Assembly (NCBI GenBank): GCA_020161065.1
Contig: JAIUPH010000002.1
Location: 38,556-102,555, forward strand
Direction: 5' to 3'
Source: Pseudomonadota bacterium
GTDB taxonomy: Bacteria; Pseudomonadota; Gammaproteobacteria; Burkholderiales; Burkholderiaceae_C
Length of the DNA: 64,000 nucleotides
Below, one piece after another: positions 55,618 to 64,000 of the stretch. Under the pieces are notes generated by a model, which saw only the letters and a list, made by a program, of their open reading frames with translations, was not told the DNA's origin and ran no database searches. Each line of letters starts with the position of its first letter. The first letter of the stretch is position 1. The translations under genes were made by a program, and so were the position numbers.

Positions 55618-57653
55618 CCGAACTGCGCGACCTCGAGCGCGAGCTGGGCGCGTTCCGCGGCCGGCTGCTGGCCGCCGCGGTCTTCGTGCTGTTGCTGTTC
55701 GGGCTGCTGCTGGCGCGGCTGGTGGTGCTGCAGGTGGTGCGCCACGACGACCTGGCGACGCAGGCTGAGAACAACCGCATCTCGGTGCTGCCCATCGTGC
55801 CCAACCGCGGCCTCATCGTCGACCGCAACGGCGTCGTGCTGGCCAGCAACTACTCGGCCTACACGCTGGAGATCACGCCGTCCAAGGCCGGGCCGCTGGA
55901 GCCGCTGATCGAGCGCTTGGCCGCCGTGGTGGACGTGACGGCGCGCGACCGCAAGCGCTTCAAGCGGCTGCTGGAGGAGAGCAAGAGCTTCGAGTCGCTG
56001 CCGCTGCGCACCAAGCTCAGCGAGGAAGAGGTGGCCCGCTTCACCGCGCAGCGCTTCCGCTTTCCCGGCGTGGAGGTGAAGGCGCGCCTGTTCCGCAACT
56101 ACCCGCTGGGCGAGGTCGGCAGCCACCTGCTGGGCTACATCGGCCGCATCAACCAGGCCGAGAAGAAGGCCATGGAAGACTGGACCGACGAGGAGCAGGG
56201 CAACTACAAGGGCACCGAGTACATCGGCAAGCTGGGCATCGAGCAGGCCTACGAGCGCGAGCTGCACGGCAGCACCGGCTTCGAGGAGATGGAGACCAGC
56301 GCCGGCGGCCGCGCCGTGCGCCGGCTGGCCAGTCAGGCGGCGACCACCGGCAACACGCTGGTGCTGTCGGTCGACATCCGGCTGCAGGCGCTGGTGGAAG
56401 ACCTGTTCGGCGAACGCCGCGGCGCGCTGGTGGCGATCGACCCGCGCAACGGCGAGGTGCTGGCCTTCGTCAGCAAGCCGACCTTCGACCCCAACCTGTT
56501 CGTCGACGGCATCGACGTCGAGAGCTGGAAGGAGCTCAACGAAAGCATCGACAAGCCGCTGCTGAACCGGGCCCTGCGGGGGACGTACCCGCCGGGCAGC
56601 ACCTACAAGCCGTTCATGGCGATGGCCGCGCTCAACAGCGGCAAGCGCACGCCGCAGACCATCATCAACGACACCCTGGTCTACATGTTCGGCGGCCACC
56701 GCTTCGGCAGCCCCGAGACCGAGCGCGGCGGTCTGATGGACATGAACCGCGCGATCGTGCAGTCGAGCAACGTGTACTTCTACAGCCTGGCCAACGAGAT
56801 GGGCGTGGACCTGATGCACGAGCAGCTCTCGCCGATGGGCTTCGGCCGCAAGACCGGCATCGACCTCGAAGGCGAGGTCACCGGCGACCTGCCGTCCACC
56901 GAATGGAAGCGGCGCAAGTTCAAGCGCCCCGAGCAGCAGAAGTGGTACGCCGGCGAGACCATCTCGCTGGGCATCGGCCAGGGCTACAACAACTTCACGA
57001 TGCTGCAGATGGCCAGCGCCACGGCGACGCTGGTCTCCGGCGGCCAGCGCTTCAAGCCGCGCCTGGTGCGCGAGATCGAAGACGTGGCCAGCGGCCAGCG
57101 CCGCCGCCTGGCCAGCGACGCGCTGGAGCCGCTGCCCTACAAGCCCGAGCACGTGGAGGTGATCCGCCACGCGCTGCAGGGCGTGACGCAGGAGGGCACC
57201 TCGCGCGCCTCGTTCGGCGGCATGACGGCTTATCAAAGCGGCGGCAAGACCGGCACCGCGCAGGCCGTGGGCGCGCGCGGCGGCGAGCGCTACAGCGCCG
57301 CGCGCATCGAGGAGCACCGGCGCGACCACGCGCTGTACATCGCCGCCGCGCCGATCGAGGCGCCGACGGTGGCGCTGGCGGTGATCGTCGAGAACGCCGG
57401 CTGGGGCTCGGACTCGGCGGCGCCGATCGCCCGCCGCGTCTTCGACTACCTGCTGCTCGGCCAGTACCCCAGCGAGGAAGACCTCGCCGCGATGCGCCTG
57501 GGCAAGGCCAAGGCGCCGATCGGCAAGCCGCGGCCGGCCGCCGACATCCCGCTGCCGGGCGGCGCCGCGCAGGCCGCTGCGGCCGCCGCACAAGCGCAAG
57601 CGCCGATGGATGCGCGGCTGGCGGCGCTGGCGGCCTCGGGGGGGCCGCGGTGA
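55614..57653 (+). CDS. mrdA: Penicillin-binding protein 2
   Basis: A 679-residue transpeptidase for side-wall peptidoglycan. One membrane helix (about 18-38) leads to the PBP dimer domain (PNRGLIVDRNGVVLASNYSAYTLEI) and the transpeptidase with STYK (active Ser near 326), SSN near 385 and KTGTAQ near 545. The C-terminal 50 residues after the domain are Ala/Gln/Pro-rich and not part of the fold. It overlaps rodA as GTGA. Confidence 0.96.
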   Translation: MTELRDLERELGAFRGRLLAAAVFVLLLFGLLLARLVVLQVVRHDDLATQAENNRISVLPIVPNRGLIVDRNGVVLASNYSAYTLEITPSKAGPLEPLIERLAAVVDVTARDRKRFKRLLEESKSFESLPLRTKLSEEEVARFTAQRFRFPGVEVKARLFRNYPLGEVGSHLLGYIGRINQAEKKAMEDWTDEEQGNYKGTEYIGKLGIEQAYERELHGSTGFEEMETSAGGRAVRRLASQAATTGNTLVLSVDIRLQALVEDLFGERRGALVAIDPRNGEVLAFVSKPTFDPNLFVDGIDVESWKELNESIDKPLLNRALRGTYPPGSTYKPFMAMAALNSGKRTPQTIINDTLVYMFGGHRFGSPETERGGLMDMNRAIVQSSNVYFYSLANEMGVDLMHEQLSPMGFGRKTGIDLEGEVTGDLPSTEWKRRKFKRPEQQKWYAGETISLGIGQGYNNFTMLQMASATATLVSGGQRFKPRLVREIEDVASGQRRRLASDALEPLPYKPEHVEVIRHALQGVTQEGTSRASFGGMTAYQSGGKTGTAQAVGARGGERYSAARIEEHRRDHALYIAAAPIEAPTVALAVIVENAGWGSDSAAPIARRVFDYLLLGQYPSEEDLAAMRLGKAKAPIGKPRPAADIPLPGGAAQAAAAAAQAQAPMDARLAALAASGGPR

Positions 57654-58810
57654 GCGTTGTCTTCGAGCGGCCGTCGACGTGGCAGCGATTGAAGCCGGTG
57701 TTCAGCGGCTTCGACCTGCCGCTGGCGCTGGCCATGCTGTGGCTGGCGGCGATCGGCCTCGTCACGATGTACTCGGCCGGCTACGACCACGGCACGCGCT
57801 TTGCCGACCACGGCCGCAACATGCTGCTGGCCTTGGGCGTGCTGTTCCTCGTCGCCCAGGTGCCGCCGCAGAAGCTGCAGCGCCTGGCGGTGCCGCTGTA
57901 CGTGGTGGGCGTCGCGCTGCTGGTGGTCACCGCCTTGCCCGGCGTCGGCATCACCAAGAAGGGCGCGACGCGCTGGCTCAACCTGGGCATCGTGATCCAG
58001 CCCAGCGAGATCCTCAAGATCGGCCTGCCGCTGATGCTGGCCTGGTGGTTCCAGAAGCGCGAAGGCCAGTTGCGCGTGACCGATTTCGTGGTGGCCGGCA
58101 GCCTGCTGCTGCTGCCGGTGGCGCTGGTGGCCAAGCAGCCTGACCTGGGCACCGCGCTGCTGATCCTGTTCGGCGGGCTGTACGTGATCTTCTTCGCCGG
58201 TCTGTCGTGGCGGCTGGTGCTGCCGGTGCTGCTGCTGGGCGCCGCGGCCATCACCGCGGTGGTGCTGGCCGAGCCGCAGATCTGCGCCGACGGCGTGCGC
58301 TGGCCGGTGCTGCGCGAGTACCAGCAGCACCGCATCTGCACGCTGCTGGACCCCGCGCGCGATCCGCTGGGCAAGGGCTTCCACATCATCCAGGGCATGA
58401 TCGCCATCGGCTCCGGCGGCCTCTCGGGCAAGGGCTTCATGAGCGGCACGCAGACGCACCTGGAGTTCATCCCCGAGCGCACCACCGACTTCATCTTCGC
58501 CGCCTTCTGCGAAGAGTTCGGCATGGCCGGCGCGGCGCTGCTGATCGCCGGCTTCCTGTTCCTGATCCTGCGCGCGCTGATGATCGCCGCCGAAGCGCCC
58601 ACCGTGTTCTCGCGGCTGCTGGCCGCCGCGGTGGCGATGAGCCTGTTTTCCTACGCGTTCGTCAACATGGGCATGGTCAGCGGCATCCTGCCGGTGGTGG
58701 GCGTGCCGCTGCCCTTCATCAGCTACGGCGGCACCGCGATGGTCTCGCTGGGGCTGGCGATCGGCATCCTGATGTCGGTGGCGCGCAGCCGGCGCCTCAT
58801 GCAAAGCTAA
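57650..58810 (+). CDS. rodA: Peptidoglycan glycosyltransferase RodA
   Basis: A 386-residue SEDS protein with about ten membrane helices. It shows GATRWLNLGIVIQPSEILKIGLPLMLAW, KQPDLGTALLILFGGLYVIFFAG, GFMSGTQTHLEFIPERTTDFIFAAFCEEFG and LPFISYGGTAMVSL, all family signatures, including the catalytic Asp in the large loop. It polymerises lipid II with PBP2. The GTG start is coupled to mrdA. Confidence 0.97.
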   Translation: MSVVFERPSTWQRLKPVFSGFDLPLALAMLWLAAIGLVTMYSAGYDHGTRFADHGRNMLLALGVLFLVAQVPPQKLQRLAVPLYVVGVALLVVTALPGVGITKKGATRWLNLGIVIQPSEILKIGLPLMLAWWFQKREGQLRVTDFVVAGSLLLLPVALVAKQPDLGTALLILFGGLYVIFFAGLSWRLVLPVLLLGAAAITAVVLAEPQICADGVRWPVLREYQQHRICTLLDPARDPLGKGFHIIQGMIAIGSGGLSGKGFMSGTQTHLEFIPERTTDFIFAAFCEEFGMAGAALLIAGFLFLILRALMIAAEAPTVFSRLLAAAVAMSLFSYAFVNMGMVSGILPVVGVPLPFISYGGTAMVSLGLAIGILMSVARSRRLMQS

Positions 58811-58820
58811 CGACGCCGCT

Positions 58821-58856
58821 CCCCCTGGTCGCCTGTGGCGACCGGTCCCCGAGGGA
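58821..58856. repeat. Hairpin repeat-like element after rodA
   Basis: GGTCGCC (58827-58833) and GGCGACC (58837-58843) form a perfect 7-bp stem with a TGT loop, within CCCCC...CCCCGAGGG context. It follows the rodA stop by 16 bases and may end the mre operon transcript. It looks like a dispersed intergenic hairpin, similar in style to the element at the end of gatA. Confidence 0.45.
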
Positions 58857-58888
58857 ACGGGGCGCTGGCGGAATTGAGGAGAAAGGCA

Positions 58889-59839
58889 GTGGACAAGCCC
58901 CGCATCGGCGTGATCGGCGTCGGCAACATGGGCCTCGGCATCGCGCTGCGGCTGTGCGATCAAGGCCTGGCCGTCGCGGTGCGCGACATCGACCCCGCGC
59001 GCGAGGCGCTGGCGCGCGTCGGCGGCTGCACGGTGGCGCCGACGCCGGCGGCGCTGGCGGCGGCGGTGGATCTGTTGATCATCGTCGTGGTCGATGCCGC
59101 GCAGACGCGCGACGTGCTGTTCGGCGCCGACGGCGCGGCCGCCGCCTTGCCGGCCGGCGCCACGGTGATGCTGTGCCCGACCATCGCGCCGGGCGACACC
59201 GCCGCGGCCGCCGCCGAGCTGGCGCGCCGCGGGCTGGCGGTGATCGACGCGCCGATGTCCGGCGGCCCGCAGCGCGCCCGCGAAGGCCGCATGAGCCTGA
59301 TGGTGGCCGCCGACGACGAAGTCTTCGAACGCTGGCAGCCCTGGCTGCAGCGCCTGGCCGAGCCGGTGTTCCGCGTCGGCCGCCGGCCGGGCGACGGCGC
59401 GCGCACCAAGCTCGTCAACAACCTGGCGGCGGCCATCAACCTGTCCGGCGCCTGCGAGGCGCTGGCGCTGGCGGCGCGGCTGGGGCTGGACCCGGCCGTC
59501 ACGCTCGACGTCATCGAGCGCTCCAGCGGCCAGAGCTGGGCCGGCAGCGAGCGGCTGCGCCGCGCGCTGGCCGGGCGCGACGAGCCGCTGGCCCACATGA
59601 CGCTGCTGGCCAAGGACTCGGCGCTGGCGATGGCCGAGGCGCAGGCGCTGCAGCAGCCGGCGCCGGTGGGCGCCGCGGCCAGCGCCACCTTCGCCCGCGC
59701 GCTGGCCGCCGGGCTGGCGCGCCACGACGATTCGGCGCTGTACCGCTGGCTGCTTCAAGCGCAATCGCAGCCGCAAGCGCAGCAGCCGCCGGGCGATGCG
59801 CTCAGTCCGCCGCCGCCTGCACCGGAAAGCGCACCGTGA
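58889..59839 (+). CDS. 3-hydroxyisobutyrate dehydrogenase-type NAD(P) oxidoreductase
   Basis: A 316-residue beta-hydroxyacid dehydrogenase-family protein. The dinucleotide site is IGVIGVGNMGLGIALRL near 6-22, the substrate segment is IDAPMSGGPQRAREGRMSLMVAA (family DAPVSGG) near 119-141, and the catalytic Lys lies in KLVNNLAAAINLSGACEAL near 176. It probably oxidises a 3-hydroxyacid or reduces its semialdehyde; the substrate is unknown. GTG 58889 is chosen for GAGGAG about 8 bases upstream. The 3' end overlaps the convergent kinase gene by 38 bases. Confidence 0.86.
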   Translation: MDKPRIGVIGVGNMGLGIALRLCDQGLAVAVRDIDPAREALARVGGCTVAPTPAALAAAVDLLIIVVVDAAQTRDVLFGADGAAAALPAGATVMLCPTIAPGDTAAAAAELARRGLAVIDAPMSGGPQRAREGRMSLMVAADDEVFERWQPWLQRLAEPVFRVGRRPGDGARTKLVNNLAAAINLSGACEALALAARLGLDPAVTLDVIERSSGQSWAGSERLRRALAGRDEPLAHMTLLAKDSALAMAEAQALQQPAPVGAAASATFARALAAGLARHDDSALYRWLLQAQSQPQAQQPPGDALSPPPPAPESAP

Positions 59840-61292
59840 ACAGCGCGCCGGCCGGGCCGCCGGCGCCGGCGCGCGGGTGGGCATCGCCGACGCTGATCTC
59901 GGCCTCGTGCTGCTGGGCGATCTCCTGCACGATGGCCAGGCCCAGGCCAGTGCCGTCGACGTTGGTACCCAAGGCGCGGTAGAAGGGCCTGAAGATCAGC
60001 TCGCGCTCGGCGGCGGGCACGCCGGGGCCGGTGTCTTCCACCTGCAGCACGATCACCTGGCCGAAGGGGTCGGGCATCACGCGGGCGGTGACGGTGCCGC
60101 CGCGCGGCGTGTACTGCAGCGCGTTGTCGACCAGGTTGCGCACCATCTCGCGCAGCAGCACGGGCTGCGCCTGGATGGGCGCGATCTGGCCGGCCTCCGG
60201 GCCTTCGTAGCCGAGGTCGATGCGCTTGTCCAAGGCCTTGGGCACGAAGTCGCGCACCACGTCGCGCACCAGCTCGGCAAGGTCCAGGCTTTGCCGGCGC
60301 AGCGCCTGCTCGCGGTCTTCGGCGCGCGCCATGGCCAGCAACTGGTTGACCATGTGCGCGGCACGCTGGCTGCCCAGCGCGATCTGCTGCAGCGTGTGCT
60401 TGAGCGTCTGCTTCAGCGCCTGCGGGTCGCCGTGGCCGCTGTCGAGCTCGCGCTCGGCGATCTCGGCCTGCGTGCGCAGGCCGGCCAGCGGCGTCTTCAA
60501 CTGATGCGCGGCGTCGGCCAGGAAGTGGCGCTGGGTGCTGATCGACTGGTCCAGGCGCTGCAGCAGGTCGTTGATCGCGCTGACCAGCGGCGCCACCTCT
60601 TCCGGCACGTCGCGCTCGCGGATCGGGCTCAGGTCGGTGCTCTCGCGGCGGCGGATGCGCTGCTGCAGCTCGGCCAGCGGGCGGATGCCGCGCGCCAGCG
60701 CCAGCCACACCAGCAGCACGGCCAGCGGCAGGATCACGAACTGCGGCAGGATGACGCCCTTGATGATCTCGGTGGCCAGCCGCGAGCGCTTGTCCAGCGT
60801 CTCGGCGATCTGCACCATCGGCCCACTGCCCTCGGTGGCGGCCGGGTCGCCGGTGCCGGGCAGCCACAGCCAGGCCACGCGCACCGGCTCGTCGCGCAGC
60901 ACGTCGTCGCGGTAGCGCACCTCGGTGCCCATGCCCTGCGCGTCCACCGGCACCGGCAGGTCGGCGTCGCCGGCCACCAGTTCGCCACGCTGGCCCAGCA
61001 CCTGGAAGTAGATGCGGTCTTCGTCGTCGGCGCGCAGCAGCCGCGCCACCGCCAGGTCCATCTCGCTGCGCGCGCGCCGGCGCTGGGCCGCCTCGGGCGC
61101 CGACAGCGCGGCGGCCTGCGTCGCGATCTCGCGCGCCAAGTCGCCCAGTTCACGGTCGTAGGGGCGGTTGGCGATGCTTTGCGCCACCAGCCAGGTCAGC
61201 GCCACGCTCATCGGCCACAGCAGCAGCAGCGGCGCGAGCATCCAGTCGAGGATCTCGCCGAAGAGGGAGAGTTGTTCGCGGCGGCTGGCCAT
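59802..61292 (-). CDS. TctE/QseC-like sensor histidine kinase
   Basis: A 496-residue kinase. Two membrane helices (about 17-39 and 178-200) bound a periplasmic 2CSK-type N-terminal sensor domain. HAMP follows, then the His in FLADAAHQLKTPLAGLRTQAE (near 268), and the ATPase motifs NLVDNALQYTP, VEDTGPGVP, RPFYRALGTNVDGTGLGLAIV. The layout resembles TctE, a sensor of tricarboxylates, and QseC. It follows its regulator gene by 91 bases. Confidence 0.92.
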   Translation of the reverse strand: MASRREQLSLFGEILDWMLAPLLLLWPMSVALTWLVAQSIANRPYDRELGDLAREIATQAAALSAPEAAQRRRARSEMDLAVARLLRADDEDRIYFQVLGQRGELVAGDADLPVPVDAQGMGTEVRYRDDVLRDEPVRVAWLWLPGTGDPAATEGSGPMVQIAETLDKRSRLATEIIKGVILPQFVILPLAVLLVWLALARGIRPLAELQQRIRRRESTDLSPIRERDVPEEVAPLVSAINDLLQRLDQSISTQRHFLADAAHQLKTPLAGLRTQAEIAERELDSGHGDPQALKQTLKHTLQQIALGSQRAAHMVNQLLAMARAEDREQALRRQSLDLAELVRDVVRDFVPKALDKRIDLGYEGPEAGQIAPIQAQPVLLREMVRNLVDNALQYTPRGGTVTARVMPDPFGQVIVLQVEDTGPGVPAAERELIFRPFYRALGTNVDGTGLGLAIVQEIAQQHEAEISVGDAHPRAGAGGPAGALFTVRFPVQAAAD

Positions 61293-61383
61293 GGGGCGGC
61301 GATGGTGCCATGCCAGCGCCGCTCAACCGGCGCCAACCGTATGCGGCACACGCGCCGCGCACGCCGCGCGGCGGGCGCGGGAC

Positions 61384-62055
61384 TCAGGCGGCGATCTTCT
61401 CCAGGCAGTAGCCGAGGCCGCGCACGGTGGCGATGCGCACCGGCCCTTGCTCGATCTTCTTGCGCAGGCGGTGGATGTAGACCTCGATGGCGTTGTTGCT
61501 GACCTCTTCGCCCCATTCGCACAGCCGCTCGACCAACTGGTCCTTGCTGACCAGCCGGCCCGAGCGCTGCAGCAGCACTTCCAGCAGGCTCAGCTCGCGC
61601 GCCGACAGCTCGATCATCTGCTCGTTGAGGTAGGCCACGCGGCCGGTGGCGTCGAAGCTCAAGGGCCCGTGCTTGATCACGTTGGACGCCGTGCCCAGCC
61701 CGCGCCGCGTGAGCGCGCGCACCCGCGCTTCCAGCTCCTGCAGCGAGAAGGGCTTGGCCATGTAGTCGTCGGCGCCCAGGTCGAGGCCCTTGACGCGCTG
61801 CTCCACGCTGTCGGCCGCGGTGAGGATCAGCACCGGCACGCTGGAGCCGCGGCCGCGCAGCTTGCGCAGCACGTCGAAACCATGCATGCGCGGCAGGCCG
61901 AGGTCGAGGATCAGCAGGTCGAACTCGTGCGAGGCGAGCGCCGCATCGGCCTCGGTGCCGGTGCCGACCTGGTCGACCGCATAGCCCGAGGCGCGCAGCG
62001 AGCGCAGCAGCCCGTCGGCCAGCAGTTGGTCGTCCTCGGCAATCAGTATCCGCAT
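61384..62055 (-). CDS. OmpR/TctD-type response regulator
   Basis: A 223-residue regulator: receiver with Asp51 in LLILDLGLPRMHG and Lys in YMAKPFSLQEL, then a winged-helix domain with LSARELSLLEVLLQRSGRLVSKDQLVERL and NAIEVYIHRLRKKIEQGPVRIATVRGLGY. AAGGAG is 9 bases before the ATG. It is divergent from recA; its promoter must lie in the same 183 bases as the SOS-controlled recA promoter. Confidence 0.95.
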   Translation of the reverse strand: MRILIAEDDQLLADGLLRSLRASGYAVDQVGTGTEADAALASHEFDLLILDLGLPRMHGFDVLRKLRGRGSSVPVLILTAADSVEQRVKGLDLGADDYMAKPFSLQELEARVRALTRRGLGTASNVIKHGPLSFDATGRVAYLNEQMIELSARELSLLEVLLQRSGRLVSKDQLVERLCEWGEEVSNNAIEVYIHRLRKKIEQGPVRIATVRGLGYCLEKIAA

Positions 62056-62187
62056 CGATGTCTCCTTGGCGCGGGCCAGGCTGCCGGCTTGGGCGCCGGT
62101 CGGTGCGATCGCTTCTTGCCCGCTTCGATCCATTCTAGGGACCGCGCCCGATCTTGATGTTGCGGGGCCAAAGATTCGCCGGAATAC

Positions 62188-62203
62188 CTGTACAAACATC
62201 CAG
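62188..62203. promoter_or_regulatory. LexA (SOS) box upstream of recA
   Basis: CTGT-N8-CCAG, one base from the LexA consensus CTGT-N8-ACAG, 35 bases before the recA start and overlapping the likely -35 region. LexA bound here would block recA transcription until DNA damage. Confidence 0.75.
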
Positions 62204-62216
62204 CTTTGATGATAAT
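62189..62216 (+). promoter_or_regulatory. recA promoter
   Basis: A -35-like TGTACA (62189-62194, four of six consensus bases) and a -10-like GATAAT (62211-62216) are 16 bases apart. The -35 part lies inside the SOS box. Confidence 0.6.
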
Positions 62217-62238
62217 CGCGGCCATGAAGGAGAAGCCC

Positions 62239-63262
<1,024 letters not shown>

Positions 63263-63282
<20 letters not shown>

Positions 63283-63815
63283 ACCCGCCCTCGATCAAGG
63301 CCCGCGCGCTGCGCCTGCTGGCGCAGCGCGAACATTCGCGCGCCGAGCTGGAGCGCAAGCTCTGGCCACGGCTGCTGAAGGACCTGGCGGAGCCCGGCGC
63401 CGCTGACAACGTCGACGCCGCGCCCCTCGACGAAGACGCGCAGCATGCGCTGCGCGCCAAGCTCCAGCAGACGCTGGACGAACTACAGCAGCGCGGGCTG
63501 CTGAGCGACCAGCGCACCGCCGAAGCGCTGCTGCACGCCAAGGCGCCGCGCTACGGCACGCGCCGGCTGTCGCTGCTGTTGCGCGCCAAGTCGCTGGCGC
63601 CCGAGCTGGTGGACGAGACCTTGCAGCGCGCCCGCGAGACCGAGCAGGCCCGCGCCTTCGAAGTCTGGCGCCGCCGCTTCCAAGCGCCGCCGTCCGATGC
63701 CCACGAACGCGCCCGCCAAAGCCGCTTTCTGCTGGCGCGCGGCTTCGAGGCCGCGGTCGTGCAGCGGGTGCTGAAGCAGGCCACCGACGAGGCCGAGCCC
63801 CAAGGTAAACCCTGA
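63263..63815 (+). CDS. recX: RecX regulator, start region out of frame
   Basis: From 63288 to 63815 the frame encodes a typical Rec[25 protein letters not shown] at the beginning, then [29 protein letters not shown] and [21 protein letters not shown]. RecX binds RecA filaments and limits them. This frame has no ATG or GTG at all and its first TTG is at 63579, in the middle of the protein. An ATG at 63263 in another frame would read MAERPSKP, a fitting RecX N-terminus, and joins the RecX frame if one base is skipped near 63284-63290 (CCCGCCC). So the gene either has a +1 frameshift, a sequencing error, or a non-standard start such as the CTG at 63309. Confidence 0.75.
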
Positions 63816-63871
63816 GCGGCCTGCTACATTTGGCGGTTGACCCGACCCCACCCTCAGCGAGGACCCGCCCG

Positions 63872-64000
63872 ATGAAGATCCACGAATACCAGGCCAAGGA
63901 ACTGCTGCGCGCGCACGGCGTGCCGGTGCCGCGGGGCTACGCCGCCTTCAGCGTGCGCGAGGCCGAGGAAGCCGCCGCCAAGCTCGGCGGCTCGGTGTGG
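63872..64000 (+). CDS. sucC: Succinyl-CoA synthetase beta subunit, 5' part
   Basis: The first 43 codons of sucC, cut by the window edge. [35 protein letters not shown] is the standard N-terminal ATP-grasp opening. The enzyme makes ATP or GTP from succinyl-CoA in the TCA cycle. GAGG lies 11 bases before the ATG. It follows recX by 56 bases, the usual order in Burkholderiales. Confidence 0.93.
   Translation, partial: MKIHEYQAKELLRAHGVPVPRGYAAFSVREAEEAAAKLGGSVW

Overview
The window is chromosomal DNA of a very GC-rich betaproteobacterium, most likely a Burkholderiales member of the Rubrivivax/Leptothrix/Ideonella type. This rests on protein style (RsmB-DUF4390-NtrY-like-NtrX-like block, gatCAB opposite mreBCD-mrdA-rodA, a TctE-like pair next to recA-recX-sucC), on strong C/G bias at codon third positions, and on clusters of stress genes typical of that order. 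No insertion sequence, prophage, integrase or CRISPR array was seen.

Layout. 0-5.3 kb: end of a hydrogenase-maturation gene, a secreted zinc protease with duplicated PKD/Ig-like modules, a zinc-ribbon metallopeptidase-like protein and an unknown exported protein. 5.4-11.4 kb: a four-gene signalling operon (CHASE3-GAF hybrid kinase with three receivers, CheR-like, CheB-like, and a receiver fused to a kinase-like domain whose phospho-acceptor His is Asn). 11.4-20.7 kb: a giant cyclic beta-1,2-glucan synthase preceded by a small membrane protein. 20.7-26.9 kb: a stress/envelope cluster (BON lipoprotein, Crp/Fnr regulator, DUF883, two DUF1328 proteins, ferritin-like protein, YihY-type membrane protein). 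Three gene starts in this cluster share an unlisted palindrome, TGTCGG-N6-CCGACA or a one-base variant. 27.1-30.1 kb: B12-dependent ribonucleotide reductase. 30.3-35.4 kb: an accessory stretch with visibly lower GC, holding a glycosyltransferase, a MazG-like pyrophosphohydrolase, a nuclease-like/DUF2075 helicase/S24-peptidase fusion protein, a small membrane protein and tRNA-Phe.

35.4-40.5 kb: NtrY/NtrX-like pair, DUF4390 and RsmB. 40.5-45.1 kb: folE and a BLUF photoreceptor, then convergently upp-urc4-urc1, a set matching the URC uracil-catabolism route. 45.1-49.5 kb: two c-type cytochromes, exonuclease III, pyrE and a DUF4124 protein. 49.5-58.8 kb: gatCAB on the minus strand and, divergently, the mreBCD-mrdA-rodA cell-shape operon with ATGA/GTGA overlaps. 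58.9-64 kb: a beta-hydroxyacid dehydrogenase-like protein, a TctE-like two-component system, SOS-controlled recA, recX and the start of sucC.

The strongest candidate for an undescribed system is the MazG plus nuclease/DUF2075/S24 fusion (31.9-34.7 kb), which looks like a two-gene defence or stress-release module with a predicted self-cleavage switch. Also notable are the shared palindrome of the stress cluster, the pseudokinase in the CheR/CheB operon, and recX, which has no usable start codon in its own frame. All functional claims come from reading the sequence by eye; no search was run.
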